Positions 1 to 9,109 of a stretch of DNA of 64,000 bases are shown piece by piece (position 1 is the stretch's first letter; each line of letters begins with the position of its first letter). The stretch lies in assembly GCA_002386525.1 (NCBI GenBank), contig DGIS01000034.1, positions 156,487-220,486 on the forward strand. The letters run 5' to 3'. The notes below the pieces were generated by a model. That model was not told where the DNA came from. It did not search any database and saw only the letters and a list, made by a program, of their open reading frames with translations. The translations under genes were made by a program, and so were the position numbers. This DNA is from Sphingobacterium sp. UBA4616 (GTDB lineage: Bacteria > Bacteroidota > Bacteroidia > Sphingobacteriales > Sphingobacteriaceae).

Positions 1-467
1 CTGTTGATCCGTTTCAGATTGATAAAGCGGGCATCACCATTGGCATCCATTGTAGCATCTGGTTGCGTAACAAGTTCGACAACATCGAGCGATGCGGCTG
101 GCATGGAGGCCAAAAAACTGATCAGATTTTCGCCATCCATAAAATTTGTCTTTCCATCCACCAGCAGCTGAATGCCCGCTTGCCCGTTTAAACTGATCGT
201 ACCATTGGCTAATATACTCACGCCGGGCATTCTGCGCAGCAGCTCCAGCGCGCTCCCCGATGAACCGGCACTCCCTTTGGTCACCTGATAAGTCAGCTTA
301 CCAGGAGCAATTTTAAGGGGATTTACCCGCCCCGACACTTCAACCTCGCTCAACCGTATTGACTTAAGGGTAGTGGTATCCTGTAAAAACAAATTGGTCT
401 CTCCATACGCCGAACTGCAGGCAAATAGCATCGCTGCAAACTGTATATAAATAAATTTTGTGGTCAT
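1..467 (-). CDS. TonB-dependent outer-membrane receptor, N-terminal part (runs off window)
   Basis: The reverse strand from the ATG at 465-467 reads an open frame to the window edge, about 155 codons. It begins with a signal-peptide-like segment (MTTKFIYIQFAAMLFACSSAYG), followed by a plug-domain pattern: a variable lead, then ELLRRMPGVSI, a short NGQAGIQLLVDGK stretch and DVVELVTQPDA. This matches the plug of the Bacteroidota 'outer membrane beta-barrel' receptors that lack a full SusC-type carboxypeptidase-like domain. The barrel would lie outside the window. Such receptors import ligands with TonB energy or act in surface assembly; the substrate cannot be told. A 27-bp inverted repeat sits directly upstream of the start codon. 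Confidence 0.75.
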   Translation of the reverse strand, partial: MTTKFIYIQFAAMLFACSSAYGETNLFLQDTTTLKSIRLSEVEVSGRVNPLKIAPGKLTYQVTKGSAGSSGSALELLRRMPGVSILANGTISLNGQAGIQLLVDGKTNFMDGENLISFLASMPAASLDVVELVTQPDATMDANGDARFINLKRIN

Positions 468-468
468 T

Positions 469-495
469 ATTCGTATTTCTTAATTTGATACGAAT
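469..495. promoter_or_regulatory. Inverted repeat upstream of receptor gene
   Basis: Two perfect 8-bp arms (ATTCGTAT at 469-476, ATACGAAT at 488-495) flank an 11-bp spacer just before the ATG of the outer-membrane receptor. It could be an operator or a leader hairpin. Which protein would bind it is unknown. Confidence 0.35.
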
Positions 496-712
496 GTATT
501 GCCCAAATTGCGGTTACCTAAATAATTTATTCGAACAGTACGATCGACGTGACGAACGGCAAAAGTTACGAGGAGAGCTATTCAAAAAGTTGCAGTTCGT
601 CCGCAGCAAAAAATTTAGGCAGGTTACTGTTGAAGATTGCAAGACAATCTTCTCTGAAGTCCGGTGTGTATTGAACGATTTGCATGAGTTCCTTTTAGCT
701 ATGCGAATGTAA
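494..712 (+). CDS. Small CPNCG-containing ORF, doubtful
   Basis: From an ATG at 494 a 72-residue frame begins MYCPNCGYLNNLF, a half zinc-ribbon-like Cys-X2-Cys, and continues as a basic helical stretch with two further cysteines. A rho-independent-type hairpin follows the stop within 10 bases, which supports a real transcript. Against it, the start lies only 26 bases from the start of the divergent receptor gene, so little room is left for a promoter and ribosome-binding site. No family is recognised. It could equally be a chance frame. Confidence 0.3.
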   Translation: MYCPNCGYLNNLFEQYDRRDERQKLRGELFKKLQFVRSKKFRQVTVEDCKTIFSEVRCVLNDLHEFLLAMRM

Positions 713-719
713 CAAATAA

Positions 720-748
720 ACGCCTGAATTGCTAGGTTCAGGCGTTTT
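720..748. terminator. Bidirectional rho-independent terminator
   Basis: The arms CGCCTGAA and TTCAGGCG form an 8-bp stem around an 8-base loop, followed by TTTTCGTT on the plus strand and by a T-rich run on the minus strand. It lies between the small plus-strand frame (ends 712) and the convergent TlpA gene (ends 761), so it can stop both. Confidence 0.7.
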
Positions 749-760
749 CGTTATTGGCTT

Positions 761-1912
761 TTACTTCCAGTTTTTGATAATTTCGCTTATCTTTTCAAAG
801 GAGGTTTCTCCGCCGCCGGTACTTCGGTATACGATGGTTCCGTTAGGATCCACGAGGATCTTTGTTGGAAATCCAGTGACATTCAGACGCAGTACATAAT
901 TGTTGCTTCCTTTGTCGTTCAATATATGCGCCCAGTTGAGGTTGTGCTGCTCGATGGCTTTTCGCCAGCTGTCATTTTTATCGGACGCAATGCCCAGCAC
1001 ACGCAGTTGATCGGGGTAGCTGTCTCTCAATTTTTTCAGATCAGGGACATCGGCCATACATGGGCCACACCATGAGCCCCAAAAATCGATGAGGTAAAAT
1101 TTCCCCTTCCAGCTGTTGGAGTCAAACACCTGTCCGTCATATGTATTCCTGGTGTTTATCTGGAATATGGACTTGCCTACATCATATTTACTTCCCGCTA
1201 CACGGTTCTTTAAAATCGTATAGAACGGAGAGCTTTGGTACGCCTTAGCTACAGTAGGTAATAAAGCCTCCACTGTCTCGATCGTCACAATCTCCCTGAT
1301 CAGCATATCTTCCAGGTAATAGAGTCCGGCTATTGACGAAATATTCTTCTTTAAAAAGTCCTTCAAGTATTTTTCGGCTTCGGAATCGATCCGTTCTTGT
1401 TCGGCTTCAAGACGCTTTTTGAGCGCTTCTTCTACCGTATCTTTTGCCAGTTTCAGTTCAATGTTTGCCGATTTATTCAACAAGGGGTGATAGCCCTTAT
1501 TGAGTTTACTGATGACATCATTTTCTTTATCCCCACTCGGATATACTTCAGCAAAATCAGACAGCTTTCCTTTCAGTAATATTTTACCACCCGGCATGGC
1601 GACAAACCAGATGGATTGGCTTTTGACAGGAATGTAACCTCGGTCGACACGCTTATAAAGCGATTCGGTCGGAAGGGTTAGGCGTATGATCAGCGGTACG
1701 GAAGTGGTATCCTGATAGTATATCTGTCCTTTTTTAGTGCTGCCTTTTTTAAAGACGACATCTGAGATCCCATTCCAGATGGTCATGTTGTAGGTACTGT
1801 CTTTCAAGTCGGTAATCTTGGAAGCGACTGTAAAGGTTTTGACCTGTCCGAAGCTATATAGGCAGCTCGCTATCAACAGGCTTATTGTGATTACTATATT
1901 TTTGAATTTCAT
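761..1912 (-). CDS. TlpA-like thioredoxin with N-terminal DUF4369-like domain
   Basis: The 383-residue product has an N-terminal signal peptide (MKFKNIVITISLLIASCLYSFGQ), a middle region like the DUF4369 domains common in Bacteroidota, a charged helical part (residues 150-190) and a C-terminal thioredoxin fold. The redox motif WCGPC is at residues 281-285 and a cis-proline TGFPT lies near 348-352. It is probably a periplasmic thiol-disulfide oxidoreductase. It is the last gene of the locus after SusC and SusD, 28 bases downstream of SusD on the same strand, a common partnership in Sphingobacteriaceae. The substrate is not known; it may service disulfides in imported or surface proteins. Confidence 0.85.
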   Translation of the reverse strand: MKFKNIVITISLLIASCLYSFGQVKTFTVASKITDLKDSTYNMTIWNGISDVVFKKGSTKKGQIYYQDTTSVPLIIRLTLPTESLYKRVDRGYIPVKSQSIWFVAMPGGKILLKGKLSDFAEVYPSGDKENDVISKLNKGYHPLLNKSANIELKLAKDTVEEALKKRLEAEQERIDSEAEKYLKDFLKKNISSIAGLYYLEDMLIREIVTIETVEALLPTVAKAYQSSPFYTILKNRVAGSKYDVGKSIFQINTRNTYDGQVFDSNSWKGKFYLIDFWGSWCGPCMADVPDLKKLRDSYPDQLRVLGIASDKNDSWRKAIEQHNLNWAHILNDKGSNNYVLRLNVTGFPTKILVDPNGTIVYRSTGGGETSFEKISEIIKNWK

Positions 1913-1940
1913 GACGTAATGTATAATCGTATTTCATGTT

Positions 1941-3404
1941 TTAATAAGGATTCTGCTGGATCTGTCCCTTGCTGGCATCGATCTCCACACCGTTGATCGG
2001 TACGACCAAATGCTTACTTTCGAGGGTATAAATTTGGGGTGTAGAGAGGTCGACTCCTGTTCTATTGACTTGGTAAAAGTCTCTCTTTACGGTAATATTA
2101 TCCGCAGCGTAGTCGTTGACACTAAATCGGCGTATATCGTACCATCGCATCACAAAAGGAAGTTCACGGCGTCTTTCAGCCAGCACCTGTTTAATCGCTT
2201 CATCCTTGTTAGCTGCCGTAAGTGCACTATAGGTGGACATCCGTTTTTGACGTAGGGTATTGACCGCCAATAAGGCATTCTGAACATCTCCCTGACGGGC
2301 CAGCACCTCGGCTTTATTAAGAAGCATTTCGGCTCTCGTCGGACCTGAAACTAAGATGCTCCCGTCGGTAAACATGGTGTACCGATACGCAGCTGGTGTC
2401 ACGACATTGAAACGCCGGCCGCCATTCGGAATCATCAGATGCTTGTAACGGAGATCGTTGGTCTGATCGTACAGCGCTATCAGTGCGCTACTGGGCAAAT
2501 ACCATTGTTCACCGGTATATTGATAACGGCTGTAGTAAAGCTCGCTCCAATAGAGATATTTCGCGGCATTCCAGTCGTTTAATTGACTGTACCGGAGCGT
2601 TGCCGCTGGATTGCTGTAAGAGACGCTTCTGCCCGGAAGTATGGTATTATAGTCCACTAAACTTACGGTAGCCGACTCCAGTGCCTTGTTTGATTCGGCT
2701 AAGCTCTTATCGTAGTCACCCGTAAATAAATAGTACCGGCTCATGAAAGCTGAAATAGCTTTCTGGCTTACCCGCCAGGTCTTTCTAGGATCGACATCGG
2801 CTTCAGCCACTTTCTTTGCTGCTTCAATATCTGCCAGAATGAAATCGTAAGTTTCCTGAAGTGTGGCCCGTTTTAGCGATTCTTCGTAATCTACGGTACG
2901 CTTTAACGGCAGTCCTAAACTATTCATATTCGCCGCAGCATAAGGCGCACAATAGTTATTGACTAAGATCCAATAAGACATCGCCCGGATAAAATGGGCA
3001 TCCGCTTTAACCCTTCGGCGACTGGCTTCATCACCGCTAACCAGGTCGATGTTTTTTAAAATGACATTTGCGGTGAAAATCTTTTTGAATTCTCCAGTCC
3101 ACAGCTCGTCAGTAGCGAGGTTTTCAATACCCGCTGTAGATGACACATAACGCTGAAGACTATTGACTGTAAAAGCCGTGACGTTATTTTTATACAGCTC
3201 CTTGCTGATCTCCGTATCGTCGGTCGAATAGGTAGCCGTAAAGTTAGTTTCTTTCGAAAACTCGGTAGCATTATTGACCAAAGCTTCTAACTGCTCCACG
3301 GTTTTGATACTAGCCTGTTTCTTGGGCTCTTCGGATAGGTATTTTTTGCAGCTTGCGGTCGTCAGTATGGCAGCGGCAAACCCGATATATAGGAACACTC
3401 TCAT
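1941..3404 (-). CDS. SusD/RagB family nutrient-binding lipoprotein
   Basis: The 487-residue protein starts with a lipoprotein signal peptide ending in TTASC (Cys at about residue 19), followed by KKYLSEEPKK, typical of SusD proteins. The body has the SusD helical TPR-like pattern, with VKADAHFIRAMSYWILVNNY near the N-terminal third and the usual end segment (VLAERRRELPFVMRWYDIRRF). It would be a surface lipoprotein that caps the SusC channel encoded 12 bases upstream and captures its ligand. The ligand is unknown. It shares strand and tight spacing with SusC and TlpA, so co-transcription is likely. Confidence 0.93.
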   Translation of the reverse strand: MRVFLYIGFAAAILTTASCKKYLSEEPKKQASIKTVEQLEALVNNATEFSKETNFTATYSTDDTEISKELYKNNVTAFTVNSLQRYVSSTAGIENLATDELWTGEFKKIFTANVILKNIDLVSGDEASRRRVKADAHFIRAMSYWILVNNYCAPYAAANMNSLGLPLKRTVDYEESLKRATLQETYDFILADIEAAKKVAEADVDPRKTWRVSQKAISAFMSRYYLFTGDYDKSLAESNKALESATVSLVDYNTILPGRSVSYSNPAATLRYSQLNDWNAAKYLYWSELYYSRYQYTGEQWYLPSSALIALYDQTNDLRYKHLMIPNGGRRFNVVTPAAYRYTMFTDGSILVSGPTRAEMLLNKAEVLARQGDVQNALLAVNTLRQKRMSTYSALTAANKDEAIKQVLAERRRELPFVMRWYDIRRFSVNDYAADNITVKRDFYQVNRTGVDLSTPQIYTLESKHLVVPINGVEIDASKGQIQQNPY

Positions 3405-3416
3405 GTTTTTCTGTTA

Positions 3417-6400
3417 TTAAAATTGAAAATTAATACCGAATGTATAGCTCTGTGCAGGTCGCATCGTACCTGGTAGCCAATCGGGATTGTACCCTTTCGC
3501 ATTGGCATGCCAGATCAGGCCAAGGTCACGCGCCTGTACAAATAGATTGACATGGTTTAATCGGATGGCTTCTGTCCACCGGTTAGACAACTTGTATCCC
3601 AAACTAAGCTCTTTTAACTCGATATAGGACGACTTTTCCACCTGGCTGCTTAGCGCCTCACTGTAGCGATCCCAAAGGTAGAGGTTAGGCTCATCAGGAA
3701 GTGCAAATCCTGGAATATTAGGATTCCCCGCCAGCACTTCATTCACATATTTATTGACAAAAGTCTTATCAGACCCTACGAGTGCTGCATAGTTAAATAC
3801 AGGATTACGGTATACACTACCCATCTTGCCCAATAGGATACACATGATGTTAAAATTACCGAGTTGTAACGTATTGGTCCAGCCGAGTGTATGTGGTGGT
3901 ACGCTAGTACCCATGTAATGCAGGAATGGAAGTCCCAAACCTCGATTGTACAGCGACACATCATTGAAACTCTGCTGACTATTGTTCGGTCCGGCGACAT
4001 GCGGTACTCCATTGATCATACCGACGTAGTCAAAAGCATAAATAGAACCTACGGGGCGGCCTTCAACAAAAGCCCCATTGATCATTTGGTAAGTATACAA
4101 TGAGGGGTTATAGAGCTGGTCTATATTATTTGCGTTAAAAGCATAATTGATATTCGTCTGATAAAGTATGTTTTTGCTTATTTCGACACGCGTACCCAGT
4201 GCAATTTCGAACCCTTTATTGGTGATTTCGGCATTATTGAATTTTTGGATTTGCGTTCCAGTTGCTGTAGGCAGCGCGATCTGCCCAATGATACCAGAGC
4301 CCTTTTTGCGGTATAGATCCAACGAACCAAATAGCAGGCCCTTATATAGGGAGAAGTCGACTCCAAGGTTGGTTGACGCTGTCTTTTCCCAACGTAGGCT
4401 AGGATTACCATTATCAGCAATGGTTGCGGTAATGGTGCCTGTTGATGTATTTAGACTGCCGCCTACATTGAGTAATGTCGCCGTAGAGGTCGAATTTTCC
4501 ATATTCCCATTTTTACCATAGGTCAGGCGCATTTCAAGTCGGTCTATACCTTCTTGCGAAGTCATAAAGTTTTCCTTCGCGACATTCCATTTAGCTCCTA
4601 TTGACCATAATGGTGACCACCGTAGTTTGGGATCGTCTGTGATGAAATTCGAGGCATCACTTCGTATACTTCCAGATAGCGTATAGCGGCTCAGGTAGGT
4701 GTAAGCCGCATTTCCGTAGAGTGACACAAATTTGTTTTTTTGCCACTTAAACGTTGTATTACCTCCAGGAATAGTGGTCGGGTAACCTTCAAAATCGGTA
4801 AATTGGTCTACCGAACTCCCATAACCATAAGGTGGTGTAGTCGCCTGAAGCTTGTCTTTGTAATAGCCGTACACGGTCGGATTGATGGTTCCGTTAGTCA
4901 AGTATTGCGACACTTCAATACCGGCAATGGCCGAGATCTGATGATCGGAACCGAACGTCCGGTCAAAATTCAATTGGTTCCTAAAGACAAAACTTTGTAT
5001 ATCCTCCGCCCCCAATTCCTCGTCATTGGAGCCATCTTCATACTGTCTAATGCCACGTCTCAAAATCCCGCCTTTAGGGATATAAGCTTTACCTACGGTC
5101 TTTGTATCATCGTCATACTGCGTTTTTCTATTCACCAGACTGCGTACATAGAAGGTACTTTCATCATACATACGCTGCCGGTCTATCTTATTGCGCTCGT
5201 ATTGGAATTTGGTATCGAAGGTAAGCCCTGGAATGATCTTGAGGTTAAGGCCCGTCTGTATACGGGTATTGATGCGCTCGTCAGTAAACTCTCGGCCACG
5301 CACTTCGCGCAATAAGTTGTACGACCAGTCGGCATAAGTGAATTTTTCAGTCGGAATCAGACTAAGCTGTTCACGGTTGTAGGTTTTTAGATTGACCCCA
5401 TAACTACCATCTTCGTTCAAGAGCAGTTCATAAGGCGATAATTGCGCGATCTCCTCAAGGGTAGCGCCCCCATACTGCTGTTTTTTGTATTGTAGGTTGG
5501 CGCCTAAGTTAAACTGCAAAAAAGAGGTAATCTTAAAATCATTGTTGAAATTTAAATTAAAACGGTCATAACCGTTTTTCTGAAAGGCACCTTTGTTTTT
5601 TTCATAGAGAACAGAGGTGTAGTTCCGTACACGCTGATTGCCGGCCTGCAGATTGATATTGTATTGATTCAGTAGGGCATTTTGCGTGAGCAAATCCCGG
5701 AGCTGCCCGCGATTATCAATCTTGCTCAATCGGTCTAGTTCGGCGTTCATGTCGGCTGTAGACATTTTACCGTATTGATTGGCATATAATGCTTCCTGCG
5801 CTAATGTCAATGAGTTCGCTATGTCACCAAACGAACCCGCATAGGGATAAAAGGCCCAGTTGTTTTCATAAGCCTTACGTTCGTAGGCAACATGATCGGC
5901 CGAATTGGCTTGTGTAAGGATGTAGTTTAGGTCTGGTCTTCGCGCTATCCTAGAAAATGCACTTCCCTGGATGATAAGTTTATTATCGGTTTTAGCTTTT
6001 TTGGTGACAATAACAATAACGCCATTGGCGGCACGTGCTCCCCAGATGGATGCCGCTGCGGCATCTTTAAGTACAGTGACGGATTCAACATCATTGGGAT
6101 TGATATCCGAGAAATTGCTACTCGATATGGGGAAGCCATCCACCACGACCAGTGGTTTACTATCGGCGTATAGGGTGCTATTGCCCCGGATCAGAAAGTC
6201 TACACTACCGTCTTCATTTTCCTTGGCCTGCATACCCGCTACTGTACCTTGCAGTGCACTGGAAAGGTTGGATGTAGGACGATTGGCCAATACCGACTGC
6301 CCCACCTGGCTGAAGGCCCCTGTAGCACGCTCTTTAGAAATCGTCTGATAACCTGTACTCACCGTGATATCGACACCTTCCAGTGTCGACAAGCTCGCCG

Positions 6401-6998
6401 TAAGCTGGATCAGCCCCATGGATTCTTTGGCTTTGAGCGTGAGGGGTTCATAACCCACGTAAGAAACCAAAATCATTGCCTCTTTATCGGATACCCGTAG
6501 GCTGAATGAGCCGTCTTTAGCTGTTTTTGTCATCACCTCGCTGTGGATTACGCGCACAGAGGCATCCGATAGACTTTCACCCCGCTCATTGACCACTCTG
6601 CCGCTGATGACGATTTGCTGATTAGCAGCCATCACCTCAGTCTTTGGCTTTAATGCGATAATATCGGTATCAATTCGATACGTAATGTTGGTATTTTTGA
6701 AGAGCTGATTTAGGACGTCAACCAGCGGCGCGTCTTTTACGGTGAGGCTGAGACCATTGACTTTTTTGATTAGTGCAGCATCGCCAATAAAATCGTAACC
6801 ACTTTGTTGACGGATTTTATTGATAATAAGTTCTAAAGAAGCATTTTTTTCCTTTAGCGTTATTTTTTGAGCAAAGCCACTTGCATATACCTGACACAGG
6901 CCAAATGTCAGCAGCACAAGAATAAGTTTCATCACGACGAGCGTTTTATAGAGGATATAGACAGGAGTCCCCCTCCATTTTTCAAGGTAAAAATTCAT
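3417..6998 (-). CDS. SusC/RagA TonB-linked transporter with STN domain (FecI/FecR-regulated type)
   Basis: The 1193-residue protein has, in order: a signal segment around residues 23-44, an STN (secretin/TonB short N-terminal) domain at about 45-118, a carboxypeptidase-like repeat at about 130-210, a plug domain with the SusC signature (DVESVTVLKDAAAASIWGARAANGVIVIVTKK) and a long beta-barrel ending in an aromatic residue (FGINFQF). The STN domain is the feature that lets such receptors signal to a FecR anti-sigma factor, and a fecR and an ECF sigma gene lie directly upstream. It imports an unknown ligand across the outer membrane with SusD. The long start at 6998 is kept because related proteins often have this extension; an ATG at 6932 is the alternative. 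Confidence 0.93.
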   Translation of the reverse strand: MNFYLEKWRGTPVYILYKTLVVMKLILVLLTFGLCQVYASGFAQKITLKEKNASLELIINKIRQQSGYDFIGDAALIKKVNGLSLTVKDAPLVDVLNQLFKNTNITYRIDTDIIALKPKTEVMAANQQIVISGRVVNERGESLSDASVRVIHSEVMTKTAKDGSFSLRVSDKEAMILVSYVGYEPLTLKAKESMGLIQLTASLSTLEGVDITVSTGYQTISKERATGAFSQVGQSVLANRPTSNLSSALQGTVAGMQAKENEDGSVDFLIRGNSTLYADSKPLVVVDGFPISSSNFSDINPNDVESVTVLKDAAAASIWGARAANGVIVIVTKKAKTDNKLIIQGSAFSRIARRPDLNYILTQANSADHVAYERKAYENNWAFYPYAGSFGDIANSLTLAQEALYANQYGKMSTADMNAELDRLSKIDNRGQLRDLLTQNALLNQYNINLQAGNQRVRNYTSVLYEKNKGAFQKNGYDRFNLNFNNDFKITSFLQFNLGANLQYKKQQYGGATLEEIAQLSPYELLLNEDGSYGVNLKTYNREQLSLIPTEKFTYADWSYNLLREVRGREFTDERINTRIQTGLNLKIIPGLTFDTKFQYERNKIDRQRMYDESTFYVRSLVNRKTQYDDDTKTVGKAYIPKGGILRRGIRQYEDGSNDEELGAEDIQSFVFRNQLNFDRTFGSDHQISAIAGIEVSQYLTNGTINPTVYGYYKDKLQATTPPYGYGSSVDQFTDFEGYPTTIPGGNTTFKWQKNKFVSLYGNAAYTYLSRYTLSGSIRSDASNFITDDPKLRWSPLWSIGAKWNVAKENFMTSQEGIDRLEMRLTYGKNGNMENSTSTATLLNVGGSLNTSTGTITATIADNGNPSLRWEKTASTNLGVDFSLYKGLLFGSLDLYRKKGSGIIGQIALPTATGTQIQKFNNAEITNKGFEIALGTRVEISKNILYQTNINYAFNANNIDQLYNPSLYTYQMINGAFVEGRPVGSIYAFDYVGMINGVPHVAGPNNSQQSFNDVSLYNRGLGLPFLHYMGTSVPPHTLGWTNTLQLGNFNIMCILLGKMGSVYRNPVFNYAALVGSDKTFVNKYVNEVLAGNPNIPGFALPDEPNLYLWDRYSEALSSQVEKSSYIELKELSLGYKLSNRWTEAIRLNHVNLFVQARDLGLIWHANAKGYNPDWLPGTMRPAQSYTFGINFQF

Positions 6999-7067
6999 AC
7001 ATTTGAGTAATTTGGGTTAGATGCTATTGTTAGTTGTTGGAATTAATGATTGGGACCCAAAAATCGA

Positions 7068-7092
7068 CCGGATGTGTTCGCAGCACATTCGG
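7068..7092. terminator. Hairpin terminator between fecR and susC
   Basis: A 9-bp stem (CCGGATGTG with CACATTCGG, one G-T pair) is followed on the minus strand by TCGATTTTT and on the plus strand by a run of eight T. It lies after the FecR stop and before the SusC start on the minus strand, so the sigma/FecR unit probably ends here and SusC has its own promoter. Confidence 0.6.
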
Positions 7093-7179
7093 TTTTTTTT
7101 GTGACCCAATTTTTAGTTTTTCACTAGGGCGGGTGTTTCATGATTTTCTTTCTGGTAGGTTTGGTTAATTTTTATTAGT

Positions 7180-8316
7180 CTAGGATGTAACAGCGATCTT
7201 TCGTCCCGTTCGTTTAAATTTAACATCAGCGACGGCCTCCAATGCACGCAGTACGGCGGAAAGGTTGCGGGATCGGGACACGGCCCCGATATAGGTCTTA
7301 TTGGACGGCGCCTTTTCATAGGTAAATTCCACATCGTACCAGCGCGCTATCCTATTGAGAATGCTGCCTAAGGTTTCGTTATCGAAATTAAAATAGCCAT
7401 TCTTCCAGGCTACTGCATGCTCGGTATTGCTATGCGTTAGCTGTATCTGTTCTGTATCTTCCTTAACGGTACTTTGTTGCCCCGGTTTTAGTAATACCGA
7501 CCTGTTATCGGCCAACCTATTTACCTTGACAGCACCTTCTAAAAGTGTGGTTACAGTGGCTTCGGATGAATAAGCAGATAGATTGAAATGTGTACCCAGC
7601 ACCTCTATGGTCTGCTGTTGACTGCATACTTTAAACGGTTGCTTTTTATTGTGGGCGACTTCAAAATAGGCTTCACCAGCCAATTCTACCACGCGCTCCC
7701 TGCCCTCAAATCTGGACGGGAATTTTAAAGAGGAATAGGCATTAAGCCATACCTTGGTACCGTCTGCCAGTACGATATTGTATGTTCCCGTTTTGGGCGT
7801 TTGTAGGGTATGAACTCTGGGCGCTTCGGATAAGGAAGAAGTAGGGTCACCTTGAAGCAATTCTGCACCGTCAGCATAACTGATCTGTGCCCCTACGATG
7901 ATGGTATTCCGGCGCTCACTTAACTGGATAGCGCTCCCATCACCGCTCAACAAAACAGCTTTATTACCTCCCGGCTGAATATCAGCCTGCTGCCAAACAG
8001 GGTGCGCTATAGGTTCCTGAGTGGACTGTCTAATGGCGAAGTAGCTGACGCCCAATACTAAGATTAAAGACGCTGCAACTGCACTTATTTTAAACAGCTG
8101 ATTCTTCCTTCTTATCCGTTTGATGTTATCGTAGATATTGGCCTCTATTCTGCTTTTCACCTCGCCTTGTATACGCTTTATATCCTCAACATCGGCCGTA
8201 TATTGGCTTTCCTTAAGCTGTTGAAGATGCCAGGTTTCAACCCAAGATTTCTCTTCTTCAGAGCAGGTGCCTAAACGGTAACGTTCAAGAATTTCTTTTG
8301 CGTTTTTACTCTCCAT
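7180..8316 (-). CDS. FecR-family anti-sigma factor
   Basis: The 378-residue protein has an N-terminal cytoplasmic helical segment, a single membrane span at about residues 73-96 (FKISAVAASLILVLGVSYFAIR), a periplasmic FecR domain (TPKTGTYNIVLADGTKVWLNAYSSLKFP and GEAYFEVAHNKKQPF), and a C-terminal DUF4974 domain (FNFDNETLGSILNRIARWYDV). It would hold the ECF sigma factor of the gene upstream inactive until the STN domain of the partner SusC signals substrate binding. It follows the sigma gene by 67 bases on the same strand. The family assignment is clear; the signal is unknown. Confidence 0.92.
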   Translation of the reverse strand: MESKNAKEILERYRLGTCSEEEKSWVETWHLQQLKESQYTADVEDIKRIQGEVKSRIEANIYDNIKRIRRKNQLFKISAVAASLILVLGVSYFAIRQSTQEPIAHPVWQQADIQPGGNKAVLLSGDGSAIQLSERRNTIIVGAQISYADGAELLQGDPTSSLSEAPRVHTLQTPKTGTYNIVLADGTKVWLNAYSSLKFPSRFEGRERVVELAGEAYFEVAHNKKQPFKVCSQQQTIEVLGTHFNLSAYSSEATVTTLLEGAVKVNRLADNRSVLLKPGQQSTVKEDTEQIQLTHSNTEHAVAWKNGYFNFDNETLGSILNRIARWYDVEFTYEKAPSNKTYIGAVSRSRNLSAVLRALEAVADVKFKRTGRKIAVTS

Positions 8317-8383
8317 GATAACAAAGGTTAATAGGTTGTTTTGTTATAGGTAGGTTAAAGCGGAAAAAAGTAGTAGATGAAAT

Positions 8384-8947
8384 TTAAAAAAAAGTAAAAA
8401 ACAGTAAGGTTAATTTTGAACGCATGATTTTTAAGGCATTACTCACCTGCTTGCGAACCGTGTTTAGTGAAACATTGCGTTGTTTTGCAATTTCTTCATA
8501 GCTTTTTTCTTCCTGACGGCTCAGGATAAATATCTCCCGCATCTTTGGTGGAAGATTCATGATTTCTTTTTCGATCTGTTGTTGCAATTCTTTTTCGAGG
8601 AGGTAGTTGTCGGTCGAGTATTCGCCCTGATCCAAAAAATATTGCAGTGAATCGGCATAGCCCTTTCTCACTTTCTGCTTGTCCATGTAGTCAAATAGCT
8701 GGAACCGCACAGCCGCATAGATGTAAGAAGAAAAACTCCTATTGATTGCTAACGGAGTCTTTGACCAGAGGGACACAAATACGTCCTGAAGAAGATCCTT
8801 TACCACCTCTTCATCGGCTATGATTTTGCGGGCATAAATAAATAACAGCGGAAAATATCGCTCATATAGGACGCCAAACGCTTGTTCATCTTTTTCTAAA
8901 ACAAGCGCAATCAACTCTTTATCCGATAAATCTGCGTAGCAATACAT
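8384..8947 (-). CDS. ECF RNA polymerase sigma factor (FecI-like, Bacteroidota type)
   Basis: The 187-residue protein carries sigma region 2 (residues about 20-90: FGVLYERYFPLLFIYARKI, DLLQDVFVSLWSK) and region 4 (about 125-180: LPPKMREIFILSRQEEKSYEEIAKQRNVSLNTVRKQVSNAL). Region 3 is missing, as in ECF sigma factors. It heads the locus with FecR, SusC, SusD and TlpA and probably drives SusC transcription when released by FecR. The spacing and order are those of known FecI/FecR transport modules in this phylum. Confidence 0.93.
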   Translation of the reverse strand: MYCYADLSDKELIALVLEKDEQAFGVLYERYFPLLFIYARKIIADEEVVKDLLQDVFVSLWSKTPLAINRSFSSYIYAAVRFQLFDYMDKQKVRKGYADSLQYFLDQGEYSTDNYLLEKELQQQIEKEIMNLPPKMREIFILSRQEEKSYEEIAKQRNVSLNTVRKQVSNALKIMRSKLTLLFFTFF

Positions 8948-9032
8948 CTGTTATTCAGAACCTGAAATCAAACTTACATTAAAATTGACAAATTACAAAT
9001 TCTCCCATTATGAATTCATGGGCTGCGAAAAA

Positions 9033-9054
9033 AGCCACATCTCCCGACGTGGCT
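9033..9054 (-). terminator. Terminator of the AGCCAC...GTGGCT family
   Basis: On the minus strand a hairpin (stem AGCCAC/GTGGCT) is followed by a run of six T. It ends the minus-strand transcript of the metallopeptidase gene (stop at 9110). A second short hairpin (ACCAC/GTGGT, about 9080-9097) precedes it. Nearly the same hairpin and flanking AAACATATGA text recur after the NTF2-like genes near 51.8, 53.6 and 56.0 kb. Confidence 0.7.
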
Positions 9055-9109
9055 TAAACTAAACATAAACATATGAACCACCACCTCATCTCGTGGTTTT
9101 AACATACTC

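Noticed and set aside
4740..5315. 191-codon plus-strand frame opposite the first SusC gene
   Set aside because: It is the antisense of a well-supported SusC barrel region and has no start context or domain; the same applies to the many other plus-strand frames opposite SusC, SusD and the lipoproteins.
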